A stretch of DNA of 64,000 nt from Massilia aquatica. GTDB lineage: Bacteria; Pseudomonadota; Gammaproteobacteria; Burkholderiales; Burkholderiaceae_D. The notes under the pieces were generated by a model that was not told the DNA's origin, did not search any database, and was given only the letters and a program-made list of their open reading frames with translations. The position numbers and the translations under genes were made by a program. Where the stretch lies: assembly GCF_011682045.1 (NCBI RefSeq), contig NZ_VVIW01000010.1:1-64000 (forward strand), in the 5' to 3' direction. Positions 28,129 to 36,543 of this stretch are shown here, one piece after another; the stretch's first letter is position 1, and every line of letters begins with the position of its first letter.

Positions 28129-28701
28129 CTAAGCGCGGCGGCGACGGTATGCGCCGGCACTGAGCAACAGGCCCGACACAAGGAAGTAGAAACCGCCGAA
28201 GCCGGCATAGCCAGCCAGGCTGGCCACTGTCGGTACCGCTGGCAACTGTGCCTGGAAGATGAAAAATCCGCCGGCAAGCGCCGACTGCGCGCCGCTCAGG
28301 ATCATCGCCCATTGCGCACCGTACAGCTTCCAGCGGCGCACGGCGCTACCCAGCTGGAGCAGCCCGGAGACGATGGCCCAGGCACCAAAAACACCAAGCA
28401 CCCGGTGCATGTCAGGCAGGGCTATGGCGAGCGCGACAGCAACCAGCCCGCTGGCAACAGCATTGAATAATTGGGTGGGATTGTTCGTCAGGCCCCCGTG
28501 CCGCCAACCGTCGATGCCATTGGCCAACGCATCCCAGGCCGGATAGCAAACCAGCAGGAAGGCGGCGGCGCCGGGTGAACGCGGCGCCACGGTGAGCACG
28601 GCAATCAGCCATAGAAAAGAAAAACCGGCCCGGGTAAAGTAATAGCCTTTGAGCCAGTCTTCCTGGGCGGGGCGAGCGGAAACGGGCGTTTGGTCAGTCA
28701 T
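28129..28701 (-). CDS. DUF308/HdeD-like membrane protein
   Basis: A 190-aa inner-membrane protein with about six hydrophobic segments in pairs, resembling HdeD/DUF308 proteins: GGWRHGG-type loop, FGAWAIVSGLLQL, AALAGGFFIF and FYFLVSGLLLS. The role is unknown; HdeD in E. coli is linked to acid stress. The start at 28701 is supported by a GGAGAA ribosome site. It lies downstream of a TetR gene on the same strand, with a TetR-type operator (28782-28809) in its promoter region, so it is the probable regulated target. Confidence 0.75.
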   Translation of the reverse strand: MTDQTPVSARPAQEDWLKGYYFTRAGFSFLWLIAVLTVAPRSPGAAAFLLVCYPAWDALANGIDGWRHGGLTNNPTQLFNAVASGLVAVALAIALPDMHRVLGVFGAWAIVSGLLQLGSAVRRWKLYGAQWAMILSGAQSALAGGFFIFQAQLPAVPTVASLAGYAGFGGFYFLVSGLLLSAGAYRRRRA

Positions 28702-28781
28702 GTAGTTCTCCATCTATTGAATAAGCGATTGCATCGCGGGGGGCATACCCTCAGCTACCGGCATGGAACGATCAAATCTTT

Positions 28782-28809
28782 CATCAACCTACTGGTTGGT
28801 AGGTTGATG
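28782..28809. promoter_or_regulatory. TetR-type operator upstream of the DUF308 gene
   Basis: An 11-bp perfect inverted repeat (CATCAACCTAC / GTAGGTTGATG) around a 6-base centre. Its core ACCTAC-N6-GTAGGT matches the core of the site at 29515-29536, next to the TetR gene, in size and most bases. Two like sites at the two promoters support one regulator for both. Confidence 0.75.
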
Positions 28810-28920
28810 GTGCAGCAAAAAACCCTCTCCAGCAGTGCGCCATGCGTTGTCCGGATCGGGCGTGGGATTGTTTAGATCATGCTCAGGGTGAAGTGAATAC
28901 CAGGACCGTGACTGATGGCA

Positions 28921-29505
28921 CTAGCGGTGCTTGGAGATCCGTTCCAAGTGCGCCCTGGTGATCGTGCCGAATACGCTGGTATCGCCGTATGCCCGCGCCG
29001 ACAGCATTGCCCCGTGTACGACAGCCATCAACATGTCCGCTTCGATCCGGGGCGTGTTCGTCAAGCCGATGGTTCCTTGTTCGACGCCCCGCTCAAGCAC
29101 CGACGCCATCCAGGTGGAGAGAAAACGGAAATAAGAGCGCACTTCAAGCGCCACTTCTTCCGGCAACATGGGAAGCTCTCCGGCCAGCAAGGCGCACACA
29201 CAGAACGGCGCGCTCAAGTCCTCGATGCATTGTTCCCAATAGTTGAGGTAGGCGCGCAGCTGTTCCAGCGGGTCCGATATCGCCTGCGCCAGATTGCGCA
29301 GTCCGTCTTCCGTCGCGGCGCGATGTTGCAACACCACCGCCTGCACCAGGTCGACCTTGTTCGGAAAATGGTGGTGGATGCTGGGTTTGCGAATGCCGAC
29401 CACGCCGGCGATGTCCGCATAGCTGAAGCCGTTGTAGCCGCCTGCAACGATCAGGACGCGTGCGCAGGCCAGGATATCGTCGGCAGTCGTGGACATTTTT
29501 TTCAT
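28921..29505 (-). CDS. TetR/AcrR-family repressor
   Basis: A 194-aa protein. The N-terminal helix-turn-helix (about 10-58) reads DILACARVLIVAGGYNGFSYADIA followed by IRKPSIHHHFPNKVDLVQAV. The C-terminal ligand domain has the length of the AcrR/YcdC-like group. The ligand is unknown. Its own promoter carries a 22-base palindrome at 29515-29536, so it is probably autoregulated, and a matching site lies before the DUF308 gene downstream. The ATG at 29505 is used; a second ATG at 29496 is possible. Confidence 0.9.
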   Translation of the reverse strand: MKKMSTTADDILACARVLIVAGGYNGFSYADIAGVVGIRKPSIHHHFPNKVDLVQAVVLQHRAATEDGLRNLAQAISDPLEQLRAYLNYWEQCIEDLSAPFCVCALLAGELPMLPEEVALEVRSYFRFLSTWMASVLERGVEQGTIGLTNTPRIEADMLMAVVHGAMLSARAYGDTSVFGTITRAHLERISKHR

Positions 29506-29514
29506 GACCCAATA

Positions 29515-29536
29515 TTACCTTCTAGTAGGAAGGTAA
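29515..29536. promoter_or_regulatory. TetR-type operator upstream of the tetR-like gene
   Basis: TTACCTTC and GAAGGTAA are 8-bp perfect arms around a 6-base centre, 9 bases before the TetR start codon. The core ACCTTC-N6-GAAGGT pairs with the site at 28782-28809. Confidence 0.75.
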
Positions 29537-29619
29537 GTCAAGTCGCGGCGCAATCGCCGAGCAAGGGGCATGCAAGCGACTGCGCGTCCGTGCATCCCCT
29601 TGTATTCGCAGGGCCGGGA

Positions 29620-30678
29620 TCAATCGGTATGAAACTCGCTGGCCGAGGCAAACAAATCCCACGATGCGATGAACAGCGCCGCCACCACAGGCCCGATCAC
29701 GAAACCATTCAGGCCGAACAGCGCCATGCCGCCAACCGTGGAGAGCAGCACCACATAATCGGGCATCTTGGTGTCCTTGCCCACCAGGATCGGGCGCAGG
29801 ATGTTATCGACCAGGCCGATCACGATCACGCCGAAGGCGATCAGGGTAATGCCTTCCCACACCGACCCGGTGACCAGGAAATACACCGCCACCGGCGCCC
29901 ACACCAGCGCCGCGCCGATGGCCGGCAGCAGCGACAGGAAGGCCATCACCACGCCCCACAGCACCGGCGCCTGCACGTCGAGGAACCAGAAAATCAGCCC
30001 GCCCAGCGCACCTTGCGCAATCGCCACCAGGATATTGCCCTTGACGGTAGCGCGCGTGACGGCGGTGAAATTGCTGAACAGGCGCTGCTTGTATTTGCGG
30101 CTCAGCGGCACGGCGCCGCGGATGCGCGCCGCCAGCGACTGGCCGTCACGCAGCAGGAAATACAGCAGGTACAGCATGATGCACATGCTGACCATCAGGT
30201 CGAAGGTATAGCTGCCCACATGGATGGCCTGGCGCGCGACGGTCTGGCTGACCTGCGAGGCGCCTTCGGTCATTTTCTGCTGCAACTTCGACAGCGTGCT
30301 CAGGTCGAAGCGTTCCAGCAGGTTGACGGCCCACTGGGGCAGCGCGCTCATGATCTTCTTGAAATAGGTGCCCACGCTGATGTCGCCGGAGCGTACCATC
30401 TCGTACACGGTGGCGGCCTGGTCGACCAGCGACACCGTGATCAGCGCCAGCGGCAATATCACCATCACCACGATCGACAGCAAGGTCAGCAAGGCGGATA
30501 GATTGGGTTTGTTGTTGGTTTTCTTGAGCAGCCAGCGGTTCAGGGGCGCGAACAGGATCGCCAGCACCACGCCCCAGAACACGGCGCCGGCATAGGGCGC
30601 CAGGATCCAGCCGAAGCCGATGGTGACCATGGCGAGAAGAAGCAGAAACGATTTTTGCTGAAGCGTGAACTGTTGCAT
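29620..30678 (-). CDS. AI-2E family transporter (YdiK-like permease)
   Basis: A 352-aa polytopic inner-membrane protein of PF01594. Paired N-terminal membrane helices (FLLLLAMVTIGFGWILAPYAGAVFWGVVLAILFAPL) precede a soluble middle. The conserved C-terminal part includes FLSLLPAIGAALVWAPVAVYF, then GLVDNILRPILVGKDTKMPD and GLNGFVIGPVVAALF. Members export small molecules; despite the name, AI-2 export is shown for few of them. The start at 30678 begins directly at the cytoplasmic head; a longer reading adds a hydrophilic tail typical of untranslated sequence. It is a single gene. Confidence 0.88.
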   Translation of the reverse strand: MQQFTLQQKSFLLLLAMVTIGFGWILAPYAGAVFWGVVLAILFAPLNRWLLKKTNNKPNLSALLTLLSIVVMVILPLALITVSLVDQAATVYEMVRSGDISVGTYFKKIMSALPQWAVNLLERFDLSTLSKLQQKMTEGASQVSQTVARQAIHVGSYTFDLMVSMCIMLYLLYFLLRDGQSLAARIRGAVPLSRKYKQRLFSNFTAVTRATVKGNILVAIAQGALGGLIFWFLDVQAPVLWGVVMAFLSLLPAIGAALVWAPVAVYFLVTGSVWEGITLIAFGVIVIGLVDNILRPILVGKDTKMPDYVVLLSTVGGMALFGLNGFVIGPVVAALFIASWDLFASASEFHTD

Positions 30679-30824
30679 AGTTGGTGATATGAATTCGATA
30701 ATTATTGTAGGCCCATCATAATCTATCCCGGCGCCGGGGTGCGTGCGTTGGGATACGCAAGCGCACCCGCGGCGGGCCGGCGTTGGCATCACTGATAGAA
30801 TATAGCCAACTTTCGGGCCCACAC

Positions 30825-31556
30825 ATGACCAACAAACACATCAGAAAACTCACCGCCGCGTTCCTGTTCGCCCCGCTGCTGGCGTTTGCGGCGGCGCCCG
30901 CCACCGGTATCGACGCGCGCCATGGCAGGGTGGATGTGGTGGCGGGCGCGCAGGGCGCCGATCTGCTCGTCGCCGGCAAGAAAATCGCCAGCCTCGGCGC
31001 TGCCGGCGCCTCCCTGTTTCCCATCGCCTCCGTGGGCGAGCGCGACTATGTCGTGGTGCAGGCGCAGCGCGCCGGGACGAGCTGCAAGAATGCCTATCTG
31101 CTGCTGGAACTGTCCGACGCCGCGCCGATGCTGTCAAAGGAATTTGGAAGCTGCCGCGACCTTGCCGGCGTTGGCAATGCCGGAGCCGCGCCGGTGGTTC
31201 ATCTGAACAACCGGGCGGACCCGCAAGCCGGCGTGGAAAGTTATCAGTGGAAGGAGGGGGAGGTGATCATGGCGTTCGAGTCGCCCAGCCTGTGCAGCGC
31301 GAACGGCTTCCTGGCCCAGAAAAATGCGCAGCCATTGAGCGCGCCGCTGTCCAGCCATGTTGCCGGCACCGGACGCTTGCAGTTCCTGAGCGCGCCCGAC
31401 CCCGTCTGCGCCATGCCCGGCGTGTTCGTGGTACCGGGCGACAGCGTCAGCACCAGCCTGGCTTCCGGCGCCTTCGTGTATGCCAATTACACCAACCCCA
31501 GGAGCGGACGCAAAGTCCAGGGCTGGGTGCCGCGCGCCCGTCTGGCCGAGCACTGA
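30825..31556 (+). CDS. secreted protein with SH3-like C-terminus, unknown
   Basis: A 243-aa protein. A signal peptide (KHIRKLTAAFLFAPLLAFAAA) is followed by a beta-rich region with two cysteine-containing loops. The C-terminal ASGAFVYANYTNPRSGRKVQGWV resembles the end of a bacterial SH3 fold. It is probably periplasmic. The family is not recognised. The next gene starts 8 bases after the stop, so the two are likely cotranscribed. Confidence 0.7.
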   Translation: MTNKHIRKLTAAFLFAPLLAFAAAPATGIDARHGRVDVVAGAQGADLLVAGKKIASLGAAGASLFPIASVGERDYVVVQAQRAGTSCKNAYLLLELSDAAPMLSKEFGSCRDLAGVGNAGAAPVVHLNNRADPQAGVESYQWKEGEVIMAFESPSLCSANGFLAQKNAQPLSAPLSSHVAGTGRLQFLSAPDPVCAMPGVFVVPGDSVSTSLASGAFVYANYTNPRSGRKVQGWVPRARLAEH

Positions 31557-31564
31557 CAGCCGTC

Positions 31565-31948
31565 ATGGAACGCGACTTTTACCGTCACCCCGAGCGCTTC
31601 CCCGGTAATGCAGACGGGCCTTTCTATACGACCGGCTATCAGCTCGACGACGGCACATGGTACGGCGACTGCATGTTCTGCGGCACGCCTGAAATGGCGG
31701 CGCCGACCTTGCTCTCGCCCGTGACCGGCGAGGACGCCAATACCTACTTTGTGCGTCAACCAGCCACCGCCGAAGAAATCGAGCAGGCGTGTGAGGCCAT
31801 CGACGCTTGCTGCGTCGGGGCGCTTCGCTACGGCGGACGCGACCCGCGCATCCTGGCAAAGCTGCCCGCGGCGAGCTGCGATTACCGCAAGCCGGGCTAT
31901 CTGCACAGGCTTGTCAGGCTGCTTTTTTCAAAGCGCAGCGCCATATGA
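31565..31948 (+). CDS. ferredoxin-like small protein
   Basis: A 127-aa protein resembling a small ferredoxin-like group: FPGNADGPFYTTG, then GDCMFCGTPEMAAPTL, then YFVRQPATAEEIEQACEAI and the GALRYGGRDPRIL motif. Only a CxxC and a separate CC are conserved here, fewer ligands than a full 4Fe-4S site needs, so cluster binding is uncertain. Members often stand alone next to unrelated genes. It is cotranscribed with the secreted protein upstream. The identification is from pattern memory. Confidence 0.55.
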   Translation: MERDFYRHPERFPGNADGPFYTTGYQLDDGTWYGDCMFCGTPEMAAPTLLSPVTGEDANTYFVRQPATAEEIEQACEAIDACCVGALRYGGRDPRILAKLPAASCDYRKPGYLHRLVRLLFSKRSAI

Positions 31949-31974
31949 TCAAACGGTAGCAGAAGACGTGCTGC

Positions 31975-32394
31975 TCAGATCCCGCGCGACCACATCATGT
32001 AGTTGCAGTGTCCGGCGGCTCCCTTGCAAAAAAAGACCCAGAGCGATTCCTCGTCTTCCAGTATGCGCACCTCATCATCGTCTTCGCGCATGTTCTCCAC
32101 TGTCTTTGCCGCGCTGTCGTAAGGTGCGGCGATGGGCCGATATGGTCCGGAGCGCGCCATGATCAGGCGGTATTCGGCGGGATGAACGTCGACGTCGCCG
32201 CTTGAAGTGTTGAGGTCAGGGTTATTGATGATCCGGATACCGGTGGTGGAGGGCGGCAGGATAGCGGGTAACCATCCCCGGTCGAGCGGTTTATCAGCAC
32301 GCGCCGCCAGCAGCGTTGGATAGCGAATTCCCACTTCACTGCCGGGCATGATATACAGGAAGAGCGCCAGGAGCGCCGTCAAGGCGACGATCAC
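31975..32394 (-). CDS. membrane-anchored small protein, unknown
   Basis: About 139 aa, with one N-terminal hydrophobic segment (IVALTALLALFLYIMP) followed by a soluble domain. The end has two cysteines (WVFFCKGAAGHCNYMMW). The start is a GTG with no clear ribosome site and an in-frame stop lies 13 codons upstream, so the true start could be a few codons earlier. No family is recognised. It runs away from the methyltransferase-HNH gene in the same direction, 60 bases after that gene's stop. Confidence 0.5.
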   Translation of the reverse strand: MIVALTALLALFLYIMPGSEVGIRYPTLLAARADKPLDRGWLPAILPPSTTGIRIINNPDLNTSSGDVDVHPAEYRLIMARSGPYRPIAAPYDSAAKTVENMREDDDEVRILEDEESLWVFFCKGAAGHCNYMMWSRGI

Positions 32395-32454
32395 CGTGAG
32401 TAGAATACGCAGAAACCTGTCATGTTTTTACCGCCGCCATCGCCGCCCTGTCAT

Positions 32455-34203
32455 TCAATTCGCATATGCCGGGTCCGCAATTCCAATGGGTGCCGCCGAT
32501 TCTACGCGCCTCGGTTCCCATGGCCGCAAGCCCTGGTCTTTTGCCAGGCGAATCCGATGCACTTTCATCGCGTCGAGAATATCCGAGGTTTGCGCGCTAT
32601 CGCTCAGCATGGGCAGGGTTTGCCCCGCTTCGAGAAAAAAACGCTTGCTGGCCTCGCTCTCGCCGGACAGAAACGCATCGCGCCACCAGGCCGTGATGCA
32701 GTCGCCGGCGCGTTCCAGAGCGGCCTGCGTTACCAAACGGTTGGATTTCTCGTTATTGATCTTTTTGGAGGCGGGCATCAGGTTCCAGGCGTCGCCGCAA
32801 GGCCAGGCGGCGAACGGGAAGCAGTGGTCGACATCGTAATCGTCGCGCAGGCGCTGGCCGGACCAGACGCAATACACGGCTTTTCCCGCTTCCCGCATAC
32901 GCGCGACGGCGGCGCGTGCAATGCGCGTGTCGCGTTCCGGATCGGCCCAGGCCAGCAAGGCGTGCGCGCGTTGTGGAATATCGGGCAGGCGCTTGCCCGC
33001 ATACGACTCGATCAGCCGTACCCATTCCGCTACCAGCACCGGCTCGACCCAGACGTTGTAGCGGGTGAGCGCTTGCCAGATCTGGAGCGGCACGCGCAAC
33101 TCGCCGAAGCTCCACAGGAATGGTTCGTCAATCAGCAGCGTCGATGGCGCTGCCGTCTGGCGCAGCGCATGAATAGCGAAGATCGGTTCGCTGCCGGCTG
33201 GCCAGCACAAATACTTTGCCGGCATGCGGCGAATGGTGCCGGCAATCTCCCACAGGCTGCGGTGCAGGTGTTTGGCCGAGTCGCCACCGAACAGGGCGCC
33301 CACGCGCAGTTCGGCAGGCTGGATCAGGCGCAGGGCGTTGAAACTGTCCGTCACAAAACCGGGTTTGGTGCCGGCGCGCGAGGCCGGCATTTGCGGCAGG
33401 CCGTTTTCGATCAGCGGCTTGTACATGCGCATCCAGAACAGCGCGGCCAGTCCCATCGGCACCGCCACATAATCGGCTTCATGGCGCGCGCAGCCGCCGG
33501 CCGTATCGGCCATGCGCGCCACAATGCGCAGCAGCGCGATTTTGTAGGTCGACGACTTTTCGTCGACCAGCACCAGATGGCGCAGCAGGGGCAGGGCGCC
33601 GAGGCCATCGTCCGGCAGGCCGAAGACGGCGCTGGTCCATGCGATGCCGGGCCGTCCAAGCCGGTCGGCGCTGTCGGTCGCGCGCAGCAGGCGTAGTCCG
33701 AATTGCTGGGCGTGGCCAGATAATTCGTGCAGCGAGACGGGGTACATGGCGCGCTCGCTATCCGGTTCGCCCAGGCGCAGGCTGATCGCAATGCGCCCGC
33801 TCGGCGCAAGCATGGTGGCAAGTTTGCGCAGGGCCCGCGCGCGTGCTGCGGGCGGCACATGCATCCACACGGCCGACAGCAGGATCAGGTCGAACGTCAG
33901 TCCCAGCCGCCTGACCTGGGGCAGGTCGGGCAGCGAGTCGGCCAGCCAGTGAATGTTTTGTGCCCGGTGCAGCGCGCGCGCCTGGGTGCGCATGGCGTCC
34001 GATGGCTCGACGGCGACGACGTCGTATCCGCGCCTGGCCAGCCAGGCGGCATCGCGCCCGGAGCCCGCGCCGACGTCGAGAATCGTCGCTCCGGGTTCCG
34101 GCAGCAAGTCGATCAACCCGGCATGAACTTCCTCGAACGACAGCGATTCGTATTGCGTGACCAGTTCCTTGGCGTTTCGCTCGTAGTGCGTGAACTCGGT
34201 CAT
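32455..34203 (-). CDS. SAM methyltransferase fused to an HNH endonuclease domain
   Basis: A 582-aa two-domain protein. Residues about 10-170 are a class I methyltransferase: LDVGAGSGRDAAWLARRGYD (SAM motif I) and an acidic post-I residue in VAVEPSDAMR. The middle contains EKSSTYKIALLRIVARMAD, a block seen in HNH-type nucleases. The HNH core at about 450-490 has CVWSGQRL, DVDHCFPFAAWP, WNLMP and NNEKSNR, giving the His, Asn and second-half residues of the fold. The ATG at 34203 is chosen because the domain starts right after it. Joining a methyltransferase with a nuclease suggests DNA modification or defence, but no specificity subunit is present, and the methyltransferase resembles small-molecule types as much as DNA types. 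Confidence 0.8.
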   Translation of the reverse strand: MTEFTHYERNAKELVTQYESLSFEEVHAGLIDLLPEPGATILDVGAGSGRDAAWLARRGYDVVAVEPSDAMRTQARALHRAQNIHWLADSLPDLPQVRRLGLTFDLILLSAVWMHVPPAARARALRKLATMLAPSGRIAISLRLGEPDSERAMYPVSLHELSGHAQQFGLRLLRATDSADRLGRPGIAWTSAVFGLPDDGLGALPLLRHLVLVDEKSSTYKIALLRIVARMADTAGGCARHEADYVAVPMGLAALFWMRMYKPLIENGLPQMPASRAGTKPGFVTDSFNALRLIQPAELRVGALFGGDSAKHLHRSLWEIAGTIRRMPAKYLCWPAGSEPIFAIHALRQTAAPSTLLIDEPFLWSFGELRVPLQIWQALTRYNVWVEPVLVAEWVRLIESYAGKRLPDIPQRAHALLAWADPERDTRIARAAVARMREAGKAVYCVWSGQRLRDDYDVDHCFPFAAWPCGDAWNLMPASKKINNEKSNRLVTQAALERAGDCITAWWRDAFLSGESEASKRFFLEAGQTLPMLSDSAQTSDILDAMKVHRIRLAKDQGLRPWEPRRVESAAPIGIADPAYAN

Positions 34204-34395
34204 TGGGCTCGCTGGTGATTGTCGTCGTTTTACTGATAATAACATCTCAGCCATGCGGCAATGAACTGGTCGGCTCAGCGGGAAGTTTGTGCATATTTCA
34301 TGTGGCGGCTGACGGCATCTGCGGGATTTAATCGAAGAATATGTACTGTAAAATATGGAACTATTACATTAGCCGCAGCGACAGGATAAAAATAG

Positions 34396-34680
34396 ATGGA
34401 AATGCCATTCCGAGCTGGATTTCCGCTCGCTGCCTCGATGATATTGACGGGCTCAGTTGTGTTGCTTTGTATTTTGACGGGCATTTTCGCCCAAGCCACT
34501 GCGCTCGATTACCGTCAGCTGCTGCGCTTCGTTCTTCTGTATGGATGTCTTCCTCAACTAGTCATTTTTGCCATCCTGGCAGCGAACTGCACGCGCAAGT
34601 TTGCCGCTACTGTGGCGGTGTTTGTCATCGCCACTTGGATTCCTGTCGCACAGTTGGCGGTACGCGTGTTCCTTGTTTAG
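34396..34680 (+). CDS. small three-pass membrane protein, unknown
   Basis: 94 aa with three hydrophobic segments at about 9-30, 42-63 and 68-90. AGGA lies 9 bases before the ATG. No family is recognised. It ends 16 bases before the ADP-ribosylglycohydrolase gene and may share its transcript, although nothing in it suggests a link to ADP-ribose. Confidence 0.55.
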   Translation: MEMPFRAGFPLAASMILTGSVVLLCILTGIFAQATALDYRQLLRFVLLYGCLPQLVIFAILAANCTRKFAATVAVFVIATWIPVAQLAVRVFLV

Positions 34681-34696
34681 TTATTGGTCGTCTCTG

Positions 34697-35614
34697 ATGA
34701 GTCCATTTTCCCGCGCACTTGAATCGCTTGACGGCCTCGCTACCGGCGACGCATTCGGCCAGTGCTTTTTCCAGCTGGTCGATCCGGAAGCCAATGTGGC
34801 CGAACGCCGCTTGCCGCCGGCGCCGTGGCATTACACCGACGACACCGAAATGTCGCTGTCGATCCTGGCCGTGCTCGCGCGGCGCGGCCGGATCGACCAG
34901 GACCTGCTGGCCGGCAGCATGGCCGCACGCTACGATTACGACCGCGCCTACGGTCCGTCGATGCACCGGGTAATGGCCCGCATCGGCAAGGGCGAGGATT
35001 GGCGCGAGGTCGCCGCCAGCACTTTCGAGGGGCAGGGTTCCTGGGGCAATGGGGCGGCCATGCGCGCCGCGCCACTAGGCGCGTTTTTTGCCGATGACCT
35101 GGCGCTGGCGGCTGCGCAGGCGGCGCTGTCGGCCGAAGTCACGCATGCGCACGCCGAAGGGGTGGCCGGCGCCGTGGCTGTGGCGCTGGCCGCCGCGCAG
35201 GCGAGCCGTCTGCGCGGATGCGCCACGTTGCCGGCCTCATGCGATTTTCTCGAGAGCGTGGTGGCGCTGCTGCCCCCAAGCGAAGTGCGTTCGCGCATCG
35301 TGCGGGCGCAGTCGATCGGCAGCGTGAACTCGCTGCAGTTTGCGGTGTCGATTCTCGGCAACGGCATCGGCATGTCGGCGCAGGATACCGTGCCGTTTGC
35401 GCTGTGGTGTTGCAGCCACCATCTTGGGAATTATGAAGAGGCGCTGTGGCTGGCCGTCAGCGCCGGCGGCGACCGCGACACCATCTGCGCCATCGTGGGC
35501 GGGATCGTGGCCTGTAGCGCCGGGGCGGCAGCCATTCCGCAGGAGTGGACAAGCCGGCGCGAGCCACTGCCACACTGGCATCTGCCAACCGGGACGGAGC
35601 ACGGCGTGCGCTGA
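34697..35614 (+). CDS. ADP-ribosylglycohydrolase (DraG family)
   Basis: A 305-aa enzyme of the ADP-ribosyl-glycohydrolase family (PF03747), which removes ADP-ribose from proteins or small molecules using two metal ions. The N-terminal LDGLATGDAFGQ and the YTDDTEMSLSIL metal motif (TDDT at 47-50) are intact, as is GGDRDTICAIVGGIVA near 256, the second metal site. The start at 34697 fits the conserved N-terminus. It is convergent with the NrtR-like gene and one gene away from the PARG-like gene, making a local ADP-ribose handling cluster. Confidence 0.92.
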   Translation: MSPFSRALESLDGLATGDAFGQCFFQLVDPEANVAERRLPPAPWHYTDDTEMSLSILAVLARRGRIDQDLLAGSMAARYDYDRAYGPSMHRVMARIGKGEDWREVAASTFEGQGSWGNGAAMRAAPLGAFFADDLALAAAQAALSAEVTHAHAEGVAGAVAVALAAAQASRLRGCATLPASCDFLESVVALLPPSEVRSRIVRAQSIGSVNSLQFAVSILGNGIGMSAQDTVPFALWCCSHHLGNYEEALWLAVSAGGDRDTICAIVGGIVACSAGAAAIPQEWTSRREPLPHWHLPTGTEHGVR

Positions 35615-35666
35615 GCGCAACAGTAACTGGCGCAGGATTTTTACCGAATCGCCGCCGGCATGACCA

Positions 35667-36404
35667 TTACGCCCCCATTGTCCTGCTGAAAAACACGGTC
35701 GGCTGGCCGCTGCGAATGCGGTACAGCTGGGCCGGACGATTGCTGCCATGGCGCTGCTTGCCGGTGATTTCTTCCAGAAAGTCGCCTTCTTTCACGCGTT
35801 TGCGAAAAGCGCTTTTATCGATGGCCCGCCCCAGCACGATTTCATACACGCGCTGCAAATCGGACAGGGTGAATTCAGGCGCCAGCAGGTGCGCCGGCAG
35901 CGAGGTGTATTCGACCTTGTTGCGCAGCCGCTGGATTGCCGTGGCCAGGATCGCGCCGTGATCGAACGCCAGTTCCATGTCCACCCCGGCCGCGCCGACC
36001 GGGTGCCAGGAGGCGGCATCGGCTCCCGAGCCGTGCTGCAGTTCGATATGGTCCGAACCGATCAGCGCGAAATAGGCAAACGTGGCCGACCAGCCGCGCG
36101 GATCGCGCGTGCTGCTGCCGAAGCCCTGCAATTGCTCCAGATAAGGCGCCGTCACGCCGGTCTTTTCACGCAGCTTGCGCAAGGCGGTTCCATCCAGGTC
36201 GGGGTCGTTGCGGATATCGATAAACCCGCCGGGCAGCGCCCATTGCCCTTTGGCCGGGTGCGCGCCACGGCGCACCAGCAGCACGTGCAAGGCCTGCTCG
36301 CGGACCGTGAAAATCACCAGGTCGACGCTGGTCAATGGCACATCGAATGCGTGGATGTTGTAGCTGGCGAGATATTCCTGTTCGGTGAGATCGGCGTTAC
36401 CCAT
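35667..36404 (-). CDS. NrtR-like Nudix/winged-helix transcription regulator
   Basis: A 245-aa protein. An N-terminal Nudix domain (about 20-150) is followed by the C-terminal winged helix of NrtR regulators (FTLSDLQRVYEIVLGRAIDK, AFRKRV, GKQRHGSNRPAQLYRI). The Nudix box GGFIDIRNDPDLDG...LRKLREKTGV has lost the RE and EE catalytic residues, so it should bind ADP-ribose-like ligands without hydrolysing them. NrtR repressors control NAD metabolism and are released by ADP-ribose. The start at 36404 has a GGGGAC ribosome site. It is divergent from the PARG-like gene across a palindromic operator. Confidence 0.88.
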   Translation of the reverse strand: MGNADLTEQEYLASYNIHAFDVPLTSVDLVIFTVREQALHVLLVRRGAHPAKGQWALPGGFIDIRNDPDLDGTALRKLREKTGVTAPYLEQLQGFGSSTRDPRGWSATFAYFALIGSDHIELQHGSGADAASWHPVGAAGVDMELAFDHGAILATAIQRLRNKVEYTSLPAHLLAPEFTLSDLQRVYEIVLGRAIDKSAFRKRVKEGDFLEEITGKQRHGSNRPAQLYRIRSGQPTVFFSRTMGA

Positions 36405-36450
36405 TGTTGTCCCCATTGTCGCAAACGCGGATTCTATCACTGTTGCTGCG

Positions 36451-36493
36451 TTAGTAGAAAATTACAACTAAGTTAGTTGTAATTTTATACTAA
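36451..36493. promoter_or_regulatory. long palindromic operator between the nrtR-like and PARG genes
   Basis: A central 29-base palindrome with perfect 14-base arms (AAAATTACAACTAA / TTAGTTGTAATTTT around a single G, 36458-36486) is extended on each side by TTAGTAg / aTACTAA with one mismatch. The repeated TTAGT half-sites and AT-richness suit a winged-helix dimer pair. It lies 46 bases from the regulator start and 50 bases from the PARG start, so it can control both. Confidence 0.75.
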
Positions 36494-36543
36494 GTGATTT
36501 ATGCTGCGTCAGCCGATGGCAACCATAAAAAAAAGGAACAATC

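Noticed and set aside
28915-30501. 528-codon plus-strand frame
   Set aside because: It is antisense to the TetR and AI-2E family genes, both of which have clear domains.
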